From: an uncultured Treponema sp.
GTDB taxonomy: Bacteria > Spirochaetota > Spirochaetia > Treponematales > Treponemataceae
Length of the DNA stretch: 64,000 bases
Direction: 5' to 3'
Assembly: GCA_946186185.1 (NCBI GenBank)
Contig: CAMHMJ010000019.1
Span: forward strand, 1 to 64,000
The notes under the pieces are model-generated. The model saw nothing but the letters and a program-made list of their open reading frames with translations. It was not told the origin of the DNA and searched no databases. Both the position numbers and the translations under genes were made by a program. Below are positions 16,471 to 24,933 of the stretch, piece by piece; the stretch's first letter is position 1; each line of letters starts with the position of its first letter.

Positions 16471-17238
16471 CTAAATGCCTTGAAGGACGGCGAGGTTTCG
16501 CTTTTTTCCGTGCTTATCCGAAACATCATTGAAGCGGTAAATTTTCGTGCAGTCTTCGGAAAAACTGTCCGCATACTCCATGAGTCCGCTTCCCAAGCAC
16601 AGCGAATTTCTTGAAAATTGCTTTGCATCCATTACAGAAGAAGTCGGATTTTCCTTCAAAAAGTTTTCTTCAAGGATTGCCTGACCGCCGCTTAAAATAC
16701 GGCTCGCTTCGTTCATGCCTTCGCCGACATAATTTCTGTGATGAGCCAAATCCAAAAACGGAATGCAGTTTCCTATCAAAGCCGAAGCCCTGATTGAAAT
16801 AGCCGAACCGTCTTCATCTTTTAGATATTTTGTTCCGCCCGTAAGATTTACCAAAAATGAAATCGCAGAATTTGCGTCGCACTTTTCCGCGATGATATAA
16901 CAGCCGTCGCCAGTCGGAATAAAAAGATCGATATTGATTTTTTCAGAAAACATGAACTTATTCGAAAGAACCTGACTCAAAATATATCGCTGGAAAATGT
17001 AAATCTTATAAAGCTGCTCGCGCGTAGTACTTTTCGAAAAACCAACGATGTCGATTAAAATTATAAGCTTTTCTTTTTCCTTCGCGTTCCCCAAAACCGG
17101 AAGCGGCGAATTCGAAATATTCAAAATCGCTTCGTTTCGCTTTTCTTCGATTTTTAAAAGAGCGGCTTCCTTCTGCTTTTCGCAAAAATTTTCAAACGAA
17201 AGATTTTTTATTGCGTCTTTGATTTCTTCGATGTTCAT
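16471..17238 (-). CDS. Class III nucleotidyl cyclase-like protein
   Basis: 255 aa, soluble. It has the hallmarks of a cyclase homology domain: LIILIDIVGFSKSTT, in which Asp63 is the first metal ligand; FIPTGDGCYIIAE, with Asp111 as the second; and YVGEGMNEASRIL, with Asn176 and Arg180 in the positions that stabilise the transition state. The residues that choose adenine or guanine are not clear, so product (cAMP, cGMP or none) is unknown. An N-terminal helical segment (about 1-45) may dimerise it. The ATG follows AGGA and lies 7 bp after the ion-channel stop, so the two genes form one operon. Confidence 0.7.
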   Translation of the reverse strand: MNIEEIKDAIKNLSFENFCEKQKEAALLKIEEKRNEAILNISNSPLPVLGNAKEKEKLIILIDIVGFSKSTTREQLYKIYIFQRYILSQVLSNKFMFSEKINIDLFIPTGDGCYIIAEKCDANSAISFLVNLTGGTKYLKDEDGSAISIRASALIGNCIPFLDLAHHRNYVGEGMNEASRILSGGQAILEENFLKENPTSSVMDAKQFSRNSLCLGSGLMEYADSFSEDCTKIYRFNDVSDKHGKKRNLAVLQGI

Positions 17239-17245
17239 CTAATTC

Positions 17246-18175
17246 CTACTCATAAGTTTCTAAGATTTTGAGGCTTTCCTGGAGTTCCCTAATCTGCCCC
17301 TTCATTTTGATTATGAGATCTTCTTTTGTAGTTCCGTTTGCCGCTGCCTTAAGTTCCAGCTTTTTCTTTTCAACCTTTGTAAGTTCCCGGGCTTCTTCGA
17401 TGGAACCAACAACAATACCGATGATTACGTTCATAATAACCAGGGCTGCAAGGAATGCGTAGCTGACAAAATAAATCCAGGTAAGGGGATGTGCCAGAAC
17501 TATCGGACGGGTAACATTACTTACCCAGGAATCGAAGGTCATAATCTGTAAAAGAGTGATGAAGGATTTTCCAAGATTACCAAATAACTCCGGATAGTCG
17601 TAGGAAAAAATATAGGTTCCGATAATGGCATAGGCATACATGAATACAACGAGAAGACAGCCTGTCCACAGAATACTTGGAAGAGCGTTCAGAATCGCCT
17701 TAAAAATCACACGCAGGTTTTCAAAATTGTTTACAAGCTTTAAAACCTTGATTGCCCTCAGGCTTCGCACGGTTCTGAGCATTCTGAAGGAGCGGAAAAC
17801 CCTGAAAACACGGCACAGCGCAAAATAAGGAACAGAAGGAAGGATTGAAACAAGAACAATAATCAGGTCAAAGATGTTCCAGCGGTTCAGATGGAACCTG
17901 TATTCCCCGTCCTTGCCGACCCGCTTTTCACCAAAGAAGGTTTTATTAAACGCAATAAACTTTACAATGAGTTCGATGATAAAAATTCCAAGACAAACCA
18001 AATCAACCCAGTAAAAAACTTTAAAATACTTCATTTTAAGGGAGCGGACGGTTTCAAGTCCCATGGAAACCACGTTCACCATAATTACAAACAGCATGAA
18101 AATTTCAAATGGAGAATCACAGTCACCGTCAACATATTCTTTTAGAGGTCTTTTTAGTTTAAATGGATTTTTCAA
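17246..18175 (-). CDS. Voltage-gated ion channel, bacterial Nav (NaChBac) superfamily
   Basis: 309 aa, one six-helix subunit that should form a tetramer. S1-S3 lie at about 22-118. S4 (about 121-146) has a basic residue at every third position from Arg122 to Lys146, nine in all. S5 is about 160-188, the pore loop holds TLLQIMTFDSWVS (about 207-219), and S6 is about 228-255, followed by a charged coiled coil to the C-terminus. The pore motif matches the bacterial sodium-channel filter TLESW but with Asp at the key Glu position. The start is TTG 7 nt after AGGAG. It is followed within 7 bp by the cyclase-like gene. Confidence 0.85.
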   Translation of the reverse strand: MKNPFKLKRPLKEYVDGDCDSPFEIFMLFVIMVNVVSMGLETVRSLKMKYFKVFYWVDLVCLGIFIIELIVKFIAFNKTFFGEKRVGKDGEYRFHLNRWNIFDLIIVLVSILPSVPYFALCRVFRVFRSFRMLRTVRSLRAIKVLKLVNNFENLRVIFKAILNALPSILWTGCLLVVFMYAYAIIGTYIFSYDYPELFGNLGKSFITLLQIMTFDSWVSNVTRPIVLAHPLTWIYFVSYAFLAALVIMNVIIGIVVGSIEEARELTKVEKKKLELKAAANGTTKEDLIIKMKGQIRELQESLKILETYE

Positions 18176-18189
18176 AGTTAACTCCTGAG

Positions 18190-18208
18190 AGAAACAACTG
18201 TGTTGTTT
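18190..18208 (-). other. Leader hairpin upstream of the ion-channel gene
   Basis: GAAACAAC, 3-nt loop, GTTGTTTC form a perfect 8-bp hairpin between an extended -10 (TGC-TATAAT on the minus strand, near 18272-18280) and the SD, in the 5' untranslated region. Confidence 0.45.
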
Positions 18209-18295
18209 CCTGATGCTATATTTTTCGTCATCCGATTCATTTTATTCATTCATCTGAATGGTTTTCTATTATAGCACGATTTTCAATGTTATCCA

Positions 18296-18330
18296 TAAAA
18301 AAAAACTCCCGTTCATAATGAAACGGGAGT
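18296..18330 (-). terminator. Terminator of the 18360-18914 lipoprotein gene
   Basis: Minus strand: ACTCCCGTT, 8-nt loop, AACGGGAGT, then a run of Ts. It lies about 30 bp past the stop codon. Confidence 0.85.
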
Positions 18331-18359
18331 TTATCCAGACTTACAGGCCGGTTTCTATA

Positions 18360-18914
18360 TTACGAAGTAAGACCTGAAATCAAAATATTTACAAGAATAC
18401 TCTTCAAATCAATGTTACCGTCTTCTGCAAGATTTTTATTGCTTGAATATGCAAGAATCGGCGGGTAATCATCATCATCAGTCAGTTTTGCATCACCCTT
18501 AAGGGCATTGATTGTGTAGAAACTTGACCATGCATCTTTTATACTGACGCCACCACCAATTGCCTCACTTTCAGGGAAGGTCTTAAGAATAAAGTTACCC
18601 TTTGAAAAATCGGTAGCAATTGTTTCAAGCAGTTCTCCTTCAGCTTCAGGGTCTGCTGCAATAACAACATTTAATCCTTTTACAAAGTCACTGCTGGACA
18701 ATGCCTTAATCTTCTTGTGAGAATAAGAATCGCTGGTATTATAGTAGAAATAAAAATAAAGAGTAACTGATCCACTTCCGACTTCCTGCTGATGTTCATA
18801 AGTCCACCACTTATCAGAACCACCAAGAGCGTCTGCAATTTCATCACAACCAGTAAACATAAATGCACCAAGGGCAACTACCATTGCTGCAAAGATAGAA
18901 AAAATTTTCTTCAT
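18360..18914 (-). CDS. Small lipoprotein of unknown function
   Basis: 184 aa. The ATG at 18914 is preferred to a TTG three codons earlier because AGGAG sits 9 nt from the ATG but touches the TTG. The signal MKKIFSIFAAMVVALGAFMFTGC ends in a lipobox (FTGC). The mature protein has aromatic-rich strands (VTLYFYFYYNT), several Asp/Ser stretches and no family I recognise. It is monocistronic: its own terminator follows, and a 240-bp AT-rich gap without evident genes separates it from the divergent Rpn gene. Confidence 0.65.
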   Translation of the reverse strand: MKKIFSIFAAMVVALGAFMFTGCDEIADALGGSDKWWTYEHQQEVGSGSVTLYFYFYYNTSDSYSHKKIKALSSSDFVKGLNVVIAADPEAEGELLETIATDFSKGNFILKTFPESEAIGGGVSIKDAWSSFYTINALKGDAKLTDDDDYPPILAYSSNKNLAEDGNIDLKSILVNILISGLTS

Positions 18915-19154
18915 AATTTTCAACTCCTCTAACTTCTCTCCAATAGCAAAAATTATAACACGACATTATATTTTTTACAATTAGAATTTATTTCATATTT
19001 TTAAATAAGTCTGATGCGTGGTGGTTACAAAAAAAATGCACCTCAGACCACTGAGTTCTTTCTAATTTATAACAAATAATTATTTTATAAAACCGGTATT
19101 TTCTCAAAGTTTTCACCTATTACATATATAAGAGATAAAATTAAGGGGAAAACT

Positions 19155-20048
19155 ATGAACCAGAATTTAAAGCATAATTATAAAAGTTCACTGTTTGTAA
19201 ACATTTTTGGAAGAAACATAAATTCAAAGGAATACTTTCTTTCGCTTTATAATGCCATCCATGACACAAACTATAAAATCGGGGAAGTTACAATAAAGCC
19301 AGTAACACTGGAAAATGTAGTCTTCAACGATATTGAAAATGATGTTTCCATGGAAATTAACGACAGCATCGTTGTACTTGCCGAACATCAGAGCACAATC
19401 AACAACAACATGCCATTCCGCTGCCTGGAATACCTTGTTGAACATTACAACCGTTTCTTCAGCAACAACGACAAATATAACACCAAAGAAATAAAGCTTC
19501 CCCGCCCGGAATGTTATGTTTTCTACAACGGTGATGATGAATTTCCTCAGGAAAAAATTATGCGTCTTTCTGATGCCTTCATAAAAAATACCGCTACAAA
19601 AATCATGCTTCCCGAATCACAAACCCTTGATTTTACAGTAAAAGTATACAATATCAATAAATCTGCAAATCATCCCATTTTGGAAAAATGCGAACCTCTT
19701 TTTGCCTATTCAAATTTTACGGAATATGTTAGAATAGGAAAGTTGAAAGGCGAAAATAATCCGCCTAAATACGCACTTGCGCGTTGCAGAAACGACAATG
19801 CACTCACCGATTATTTTAAGAATCTTTCAAAGGAGGAACAGTCTATGATTTTTGGCGAATGGGATCAGGAAATGTTTATCAAGGTTCAGAAAGAAATTGC
19901 AGCTGAGGATGCTAGCATAAAAAATGCGAAAAATGCAATTAAACTAGGCTTAGAACCTGAGATTATCGCACAAATTACATCTCTTCCGTTGGAGCAGGTT
20001 CAGCAGATAAAGCAGGAGCTTGAAGAAGAAGCTCTTTCAGCAAAATAA
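19155..20048 (+). CDS. Rpn-family PD-(D/E)XK nuclease (putative transposase-like)
   Basis: 297 aa. The core DVSMEINDSIVVLAEHQSTINNNMPFRCLEYLVEHYNR matches the Rpn/PDDEXK_2 family, with Asp/Glu and EHQS positions expected to build the nuclease site. The C-terminal AIKLGLEPEIIAQITSLPLEQVQQIK is the short helical tail usual in spirochaete and clostridial members. Rpn proteins are DNA endonucleases that raise recombination in E. coli; many genomes carry multiple, rapidly evolving copies. No terminal inverted repeats or target duplication were seen around it, so I do not call an insertion sequence. AAGGGG precedes the ATG. A 9-bp inverted repeat follows the stop. Confidence 0.78.
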   Translation: MNQNLKHNYKSSLFVNIFGRNINSKEYFLSLYNAIHDTNYKIGEVTIKPVTLENVVFNDIENDVSMEINDSIVVLAEHQSTINNNMPFRCLEYLVEHYNRFFSNNDKYNTKEIKLPRPECYVFYNGDDEFPQEKIMRLSDAFIKNTATKIMLPESQTLDFTVKVYNINKSANHPILEKCEPLFAYSNFTEYVRIGKLKGENNPPKYALARCRNDNALTDYFKNLSKEEQSMIFGEWDQEMFIKVQKEIAAEDASIKNAKNAIKLGLEPEIIAQITSLPLEQVQQIKQELEEEALSAK

Positions 20049-20060
20049 CAGGTTCATCAG

Positions 20061-20094
20061 ACAGCTTCGTGATAATTAAAAAAAGCGAAGCTGT
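20061..20094. other. 9-bp inverted repeat after the Rpn gene
   Basis: ACAGCTTCG (20061-20069) and CGAAGCTGT (20086-20094) pair around a 16-nt A-rich loop. There is no T-run after it, so termination is doubtful. The rest of the 287-bp gap up to panB shows no gene. Confidence 0.4.
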
Positions 20095-20335
20095 TCCTGC
20101 CTGTCCAGCACTTCTACACCTTCCCTCTTCTATTCTTTTTCTTCTAGTCAAAACTTATTCAAACCTATATTATAGAACAATGTGAACGCTGACTGGAGTT
20201 TCATGCTTCATGAGTTTAATGCTTCAAAACAGCAGTGATTCATATTTGCCCGGAAGCTTTGCAGAATTTGCAAGACTGGCAGAACGGGCACTAAACTAAT
20301 TTTAGACTTGATTCAACTAAAAGGGGACAGGTACT

Positions 20336-21115
20336 ATGAACACAACAGATTTTCAGAAGGCAAAGGCGGAAGGCAAAAAGCTTTCCATGGTAACTTGCTA
20401 CGACGCAACCTTTGCAAAAATCATCGACCAGACTGACATCGACCTGATTTTAATCGGGGACAGTGCAAGCATGGTAATGCACGGGGAAAGCACCACAATT
20501 CCTGCTACAATGGAATGGATGACCGAACACACCCGAAGCGTACGCAACGGAACAGACAAATACATCGTTGCGGACATGCCGTTTTTAACCACCCGGAAAG
20601 GTCTTGAATACGCAACAGACTGTGCAGGAAAACTTCTGGTTGCAGGAGCAAACTGCGTAAAAATCGAAGGCGTTTTCGGACAGGAAGATATAATCGAACA
20701 CCTTACAATGAGCGGAATTCCAGTTATGAGCCACCTTGGTCTTACCCCTCAGTTTTATCAGGCCTTCGGCGGACACAAGATGCAGGGAAAAACCGAGGAA
20801 GCCGCTGAAAAAATCATCGAAGAAGCAAAAAAGGCAGAAAGCTTAGGCTGCTGTTCCATCGTTCTTGAATGCATTCCGGCAGTTCTGGCTGAAAAAATAA
20901 CAAAAGCCGTAAATATCCCTACCATCGGAATCGGAGCCGGCGTAAACTGTGACGGACAGGTTCTGGTTTTACACGACATGCTGGGACTCACCGGCTTTAA
21001 GATGCGTTTTGTGCGCCAGTACTTAAACGGTCTTGAACTGGTAAAAAATGCCCTGAACCAGTACGCAGAAGATGTTCATACCGGCGACTTTCCAAAGGGT
21101 GACGAAATTAAATAA
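20336..21115 (+). CDS. panB: Ketopantoate hydroxymethyltransferase PanB
   Basis: 259 aa, the usual length. PanB transfers a hydroxymethyl group from methylene-tetrahydrofolate to 2-oxoisovalerate, the first committed step to pantothenate. Motifs seen are MVTCYDATFAKI, LIGDSASMVMHGESTT (Mg-binding Asp), VADMPF, GANCVKIEG, PVMSHLGLTPQ, and VLECIPAVLAEKIT with the catalytic Glu, and IGIGAG. AGGGGAC lies upstream of the ATG. panC follows 19 bp after the stop, in the same transcript. Confidence 0.95.
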   Translation: MNTTDFQKAKAEGKKLSMVTCYDATFAKIIDQTDIDLILIGDSASMVMHGESTTIPATMEWMTEHTRSVRNGTDKYIVADMPFLTTRKGLEYATDCAGKLLVAGANCVKIEGVFGQEDIIEHLTMSGIPVMSHLGLTPQFYQAFGGHKMQGKTEEAAEKIIEEAKKAESLGCCSIVLECIPAVLAEKITKAVNIPTIGIGAGVNCDGQVLVLHDMLGLTGFKMRFVRQYLNGLELVKNALNQYAEDVHTGDFPKGDEIK

Positions 21116-21134
21116 CAGGCATAGAGGCATAAAA

Positions 21135-21884
21135 ATGAAAATTATAAAGACAGTTGAAGAATTAAAAGAAATCAGACGCTCTGTTGAGGGCAAGAAAATC
21201 GGATTCGTTCCTACTATGGGCGGACTTCATGTGGGACACCTTAGCCTTGTAAAACGGGCAAAAGAAGAAAACGAAGTGGTTTTCGTAAGCGTATACTTAA
21301 ATCCGACTCAGTTCAACGACAAGAAAGACCTTGAGACCTATCCTGCAAACTTTGAAGACGATGTTGCCCTTCTTGAGGGTGCCGGCGTTGACTACATGTT
21401 CACACCAACCTACCCGGTTATGTATCCGGATGACTACAAATACAAGGTAATCGAAACTGATTTTTCTAAAACTCTCTGCGGTGCAAAGCGCCCTGGGCAT
21501 TTTGACGGCGTTCTTACTGTTGTAATGAAGCTTTTCAATCTTGTCCGCCCGACAAATGCTTACTTTGGAGAAAAGGACTACCAGCAGTACCAGCTTTTAA
21601 AGGGAATGATTGAAGCCTTCTTCCTGGACATCAACATTGTTCCGTGCCCGATTGTCCGGGAAAAATCAGGACTTGCAATGAGCAGCAGAAACAGAAAGCT
21701 CAGTCCGGAGGGTCTTGCAATTGCTCCAAAGTTCCACGAAATTCTTTCAGGAAAGGGAACTCCGGAAGAAAAGCAGAAAAAACTGGAAGAAGCCGGCTTT
21801 AAGGTGGACTACATCACTGAAGTAAAAGGCCGCCTTTACGCAGCCGTTTTCCTTGAGGACGTGCGGCTTATAGACAACGTTTAA
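21135..21884 (+). CDS. panC: Pantothenate synthetase PanC
   Basis: 249 aa. It condenses pantoate and beta-alanine at the cost of ATP (via a pantoyl-adenylate). Seen: FVPTMGGLHVGHLSLV (HxGH nucleotide motif), VSVYLNPTQFN, CGAKRPGHFDGVLTVV, FGEKDYQQYQLL and MSSRN. It is about 30 residues shorter than typical PanC (280 aa); the loss is in the C-terminal domain, where the linker and beta strands are compact. The ATG at 21135 follows AGAGG; an upstream in-frame ATG lies inside panB and is rejected. Confidence 0.93.
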   Translation: MKIIKTVEELKEIRRSVEGKKIGFVPTMGGLHVGHLSLVKRAKEENEVVFVSVYLNPTQFNDKKDLETYPANFEDDVALLEGAGVDYMFTPTYPVMYPDDYKYKVIETDFSKTLCGAKRPGHFDGVLTVVMKLFNLVRPTNAYFGEKDYQQYQLLKGMIEAFFLDINIVPCPIVREKSGLAMSSRNRKLSPEGLAIAPKFHEILSGKGTPEEKQKKLEEAGFKVDYITEVKGRLYAAVFLEDVRLIDNV

Positions 21885-21968
21885 GAGATTCAGCTTCCGC
21901 TTTATTGCAGAACCACAGCATATCTTGAACTGCATTCAAGTAAGGCGGAAGCCCTATATAATAAAGTT

Positions 21969-23201
21969 ATGGAAAACAGACCTGAGCGTGAAACAAAAAA
22001 CAAAGAAGTTCTCGAAAACCCTGAGTATCTTACAACCCAGATAATCACCTACATAGGTAACAAACGCTCACTTTTACCGAACATCGAAGCAGAAATCTGT
22101 GAAATTAAAAAGATTCTCGGGAAAGACAGGCTTGTCTGTGCGGATGTTTTCTCCGGCTCAGGTATTGTTTCCAGGATGATGAAAAAGCATTCCTCTGTTC
22201 TGTATGTGAACGATCTTGAAAATTACTCCAGAATAATCAACAGCTGTTACCTTACAAACAAAAGTGATTTTCCGGAAGCGGAATACAGAGCCCTTCATAA
22301 AACACTTCTTGAAAAAGCGGAAAAGGAACCACGGGAAGGTATAATTGCAAAAAACTACGCCCCAAAGGATGACAGCAGCATAAAAACTGGAGAAAGAGTT
22401 TTCTACACTCATCAGAACGCAGTTTTAATTGACACCTACCGCGCCCTGATTGAAGAAACCGTTCCTGAAAACCTGAAAAACTTTTTTTTAGCTCCGCTGC
22501 TTTCGGAAGCCAGCATTCATGTGAACACCAGCGGAGTTTTTAAAGGCTTTTACAAGAATCCGGACACAGGCTTAGGCTGCTTTGGCGGAAAGGGAAAAAA
22601 TGCCCTTACCCGGATTTTAGGAAAGGTTGAACTGAAAAAACCGGTATTCAGCAATTTTAACTCTGAAGTAAAGCTTTTCCAGCTGGATGCCCTGAAGTTT
22701 GCAGAAACTGTTACAAAAGTTTCAGAAGAAGAGAACAGCTCTTCTAAAAAGGAAATGGGCGGGCACGAAGAGGACTCTTCTGCAGAAAAAAACGAAGCTT
22801 CCGGTTCGCTGCTTTTTGACATCGCCTACCTTGACCCTCCTTATAACCAGCATCCCTACGGTTCAAACTACTTTATGCTGAACCTGATTTTGAAAAACAA
22901 AATCGACTGCGACATAAGCAAGGTTAGCGGAATCACAAAGGACTGGAACCGCTCCGATTTTAACAGGCCCTACGCGGCCCTTAAAACCCTTGAGAAAGTA
23001 ATTGAAGCTCTGGATGCAAAATATATAATAATTTCATATAATTCAGAAGGATTTATAAAATTTAACGAAATGAAAGAAATGCTTGAAAAGTACGGAAAGC
23101 TGAAAACCACGGAAATCCCCTATCATACATTCCGGGGAAGCCGCAACCTGAACGAAAGGAGCCTTACCGTAAAGGAATTTCTTTTTATTCTTGAAAAGTA
23201 G
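21969..23201 (+). CDS. D12-class DNA adenine-N6 methyltransferase
   Basis: 410 aa. TTQIITYIGNKRSLLP near the N-terminus and ADVFSGSGIVSR form the SAM-binding motifs (GNK and FSGSG). DIAYLDPPYNQHPYGSNYFM around residue 288 carries the DPPY catalytic motif for N6-adenine methylation. Residues about 245-275 are a Ser/Glu/Lys low-complexity insertion. The target sequence is unknown. No restriction endonuclease gene is adjacent, so it looks solitary. A TATAAT 6 nt before the ATG and no SD imply leaderless expression independent of panBC. Confidence 0.85.
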   Translation: MENRPERETKNKEVLENPEYLTTQIITYIGNKRSLLPNIEAEICEIKKILGKDRLVCADVFSGSGIVSRMMKKHSSVLYVNDLENYSRIINSCYLTNKSDFPEAEYRALHKTLLEKAEKEPREGIIAKNYAPKDDSSIKTGERVFYTHQNAVLIDTYRALIEETVPENLKNFFLAPLLSEASIHVNTSGVFKGFYKNPDTGLGCFGGKGKNALTRILGKVELKKPVFSNFNSEVKLFQLDALKFAETVTKVSEEENSSSKKEMGGHEEDSSAEKNEASGSLLFDIAYLDPPYNQHPYGSNYFMLNLILKNKIDCDISKVSGITKDWNRSDFNRPYAALKTLEKVIEALDAKYIIISYNSEGFIKFNEMKEMLEKYGKLKTTEIPYHTFRGSRNLNERSLTVKEFLFILEK

Positions 23202-23239
23202 AAGTACAATTGACAGAAGCCCTACACAAGGAGACTACA

Positions 23240-23809
23240 ATGGGAAAAAATATTTTACTGAATGTAACAGGTTCAATCTCCTGTTATAAAGCCTGCGCGC
23301 TCACAAGCCTGCTTACAAAAAAAGGCTACAGCGTAAAAGTCATTCAGACTGAGGATTCCATGAAATTTGTTGGAAAAGCAAGCTTTGAAGGCTTGAGCCA
23401 CAACAAGGTTCTTACCAGCATGTTTGAAGGAGATGACCCGATTCCTCATATTAACCTTGCACAGAACTGGGCTGACCTTATCATCAGCTACCCGGCAAGT
23501 GCAAACACCATAAACCGCCTTGCTTCCGGTCTTGCAGACGACCTTTTTGGTGCAGTATGCCTTGCTAACAATTTTGAAAAACCGCTTTTGATTGCACCGG
23601 CCATGAACACCAACATGTTCCGCCACCCTTCCGTTCAGGAATCCCTTAAAAAACTTGAAAGCTGGGGTGCAAAAATTCTTCCCTGCGGAGAAGGCGAACT
23701 TGCCTGCGGAACCACCGGCATAGGCCGCCTTCTGGAAGCAGAAGACGCTTTCAAATATATAGAAGAAACCTTAAACGAAGTAAAATCTGCCGGCTTAAAA
23801 AACTGCTAA
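23240..23809 (+). CDS. coaC: Phosphopantothenoylcysteine decarboxylase CoaC (stand-alone)
   Basis: 189 aa flavoprotein of the HFCD family, which oxidatively decarboxylates 4'-phosphopantothenoylcysteine. Motifs: LLNVTGSISCYKAC (FMN binding), ISYPASANTINRLASGLADD, the substrate motif APAMNTNMFRHPSVQ, and GELACGTTGIGRL, in which the Cys is the active-site acid. The catalytic His expected in the family lies in the IPHINLAQNWAD segment. Unlike most bacteria, this decarboxylase is separate from the synthetase. The ATG follows AAGGAGA; ten earlier in-frame codons overlap the methyltransferase end and are not used. Confidence 0.9.
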   Translation: MGKNILLNVTGSISCYKACALTSLLTKKGYSVKVIQTEDSMKFVGKASFEGLSHNKVLTSMFEGDDPIPHINLAQNWADLIISYPASANTINRLASGLADDLFGAVCLANNFEKPLLIAPAMNTNMFRHPSVQESLKKLESWGAKILPCGEGELACGTTGIGRLLEAEDAFKYIEETLNEVKSAGLKNC

Positions 23810-23827
23810 AAGCCGCTAACTTTCTGA

Positions 23828-24000
23828 ATTAATAGTGCGAATGTTAAATTTGCAATATTAATTCAAAATTGGCGTAAGCGGGGTTCTTGTTTGAAAAACA
23901 TTCAGCCACCGCGAAGCGGTACTGCCGTTTTTCAAACAAGGTTCCCGCTGAGAGCCAATTTTGGAGTTGAAATTATATAATTCAACATTCACACTAATAA
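23828..24000. repeat. Long imperfect palindrome, MITE-like family A, copy 1
   Basis: Two arms of about 70 bp pair around a GC-rich centre (CCACCGCGAAGCGGTACTG). From outside in, each arm reads AATGTT, about 20 variable AT-rich bases, then CAAAATTGGC, then AGCGGG and TTGTTTGAAAAAC. It fills the whole coaC-coaB gap and ends 14 bp before coaB. Further copies lie at 40662-40890 and, in altered form, 54610-54822 and 44514-44545. Confidence 0.85.
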
Positions 24001-24013
24001 AACGAGGCACTTT

Positions 24014-24808
24014 ATGAATATTCTTATAACCGGCGGCGGCTCGGAAGAACCTATAGACAATGTACGCTACATTTCAAACTTTTCAACGGGAACCACAGCC
24101 TGCTTCTTTGCAGAATACTTTTGCAGAAACGGACACGATGTAACCCTTATTACGGCCATTAAATCCAGGAAGCCGGAAGATGATTTCCAGAACCACTGCC
24201 CCGGAAGCTTAAATGTCATAACTTACCGCACATTCAACGACCTCAAAAACGCCCTGGAAAAAGAATGCCGCTCAAAAACCTACGATGCCGTTATTCACGC
24301 CGCTGCCGTAAGCGACTACAGCGTTTCATCCATCATTGTGGACGGAAAAGAATATGAAGCCGGCTCAATTCCCAAGGTTTCAGGCGGCCTTGAACTCACG
24401 GTAAAAATGAAGAAAAACCCGAAGCTTGTAGATTTTATAAAACAGTGGGAAACAGAGGGCGCAGAGTCTTCAGAAACCGCACCCGCTTCAAAAACAGCCG
24501 CAGCTTCAGAAGGCAAAAAAGCTGACTTGAAAGCCAGCTTATCAAAATCTGAAAAAGCTTTCCGTCTGGTTGCCTTCAAGCTTACCTCAGAGGCAACGGT
24601 TGAAGAGCGGAAAAAAGCCGTTCAAAAGGTCTTTGCTTCAACCGGAAGCGATATCCTTTCCCCGGACTTTGTAGTTTCAAACGATTTAAGCGAGATTACA
24701 AAGGAAAAGCACCCCTGCACCATTTACAGAAAGGACATGAGCGAAGCAAAAAAAGTTGAAAATCTGGAAGAGCTTTCCGAGGCTCTTGAAGAACTTATAA
24801 AAAAGTAG
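24014..24808 (+). CDS. coaB: Phosphopantothenate-cysteine ligase CoaB (stand-alone)
   Basis: 264 aa, a DFP-family synthetase joining phosphopantothenate to cysteine with a nucleotide triphosphate. Seen: NILITGGGSEEPIDNVRYISNFSTG (nucleotide binding), IHAAAVSDYSV, and PKLVDFIK with FKLTSEA, all conserved in CoaB. An Ala/Ser/Lys-rich insertion of about 35 residues (about 160-195) interrupts the domain. Together with the separate coaC upstream, it replaces the fused CoaBC of most bacteria. GAGG precedes the ATG by about 6 nt. A long palindrome lies between the two genes. Confidence 0.9.
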   Translation: MNILITGGGSEEPIDNVRYISNFSTGTTACFFAEYFCRNGHDVTLITAIKSRKPEDDFQNHCPGSLNVITYRTFNDLKNALEKECRSKTYDAVIHAAAVSDYSVSSIIVDGKEYEAGSIPKVSGGLELTVKMKKNPKLVDFIKQWETEGAESSETAPASKTAAASEGKKADLKASLSKSEKAFRLVAFKLTSEATVEERKKAVQKVFASTGSDILSPDFVVSNDLSEITKEKHPCTIYRKDMSEAKKVENLEELSEALEELIKK

Positions 24809-24898
24809 CTGGTGCAACTAAAAGTCAGTCGCCCACCCAGAGCCTTTCTGAAATAGCTTTCAGCCATATCAAAGATTGCCTTCAAAAAATATAAAAAG

Positions 24899-24927
24899 TT
24901 GTCAAATACACAAAAATCGAATAGAAT
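24899..24927 (+). promoter_or_regulatory. Leaderless promoter of the phosphatase lipoprotein
   Basis: TTGTCA (24899-24904), 17 bp spacer, TAGAAT (24922-24927). The start site falls at about 24934, exactly on the second of two nearby in-frame ATGs, so the ATG at 24928 that abuts the -10 would not be transcribed. Confidence 0.7.
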
Positions 24928-24933
24928 ATGCAG

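Noticed and set aside
19155..20048. Insertion sequence around the Rpn gene
   Set aside because: No terminal inverted repeats, target duplication or second transposase frame visible; treated as a chromosomal nuclease gene.
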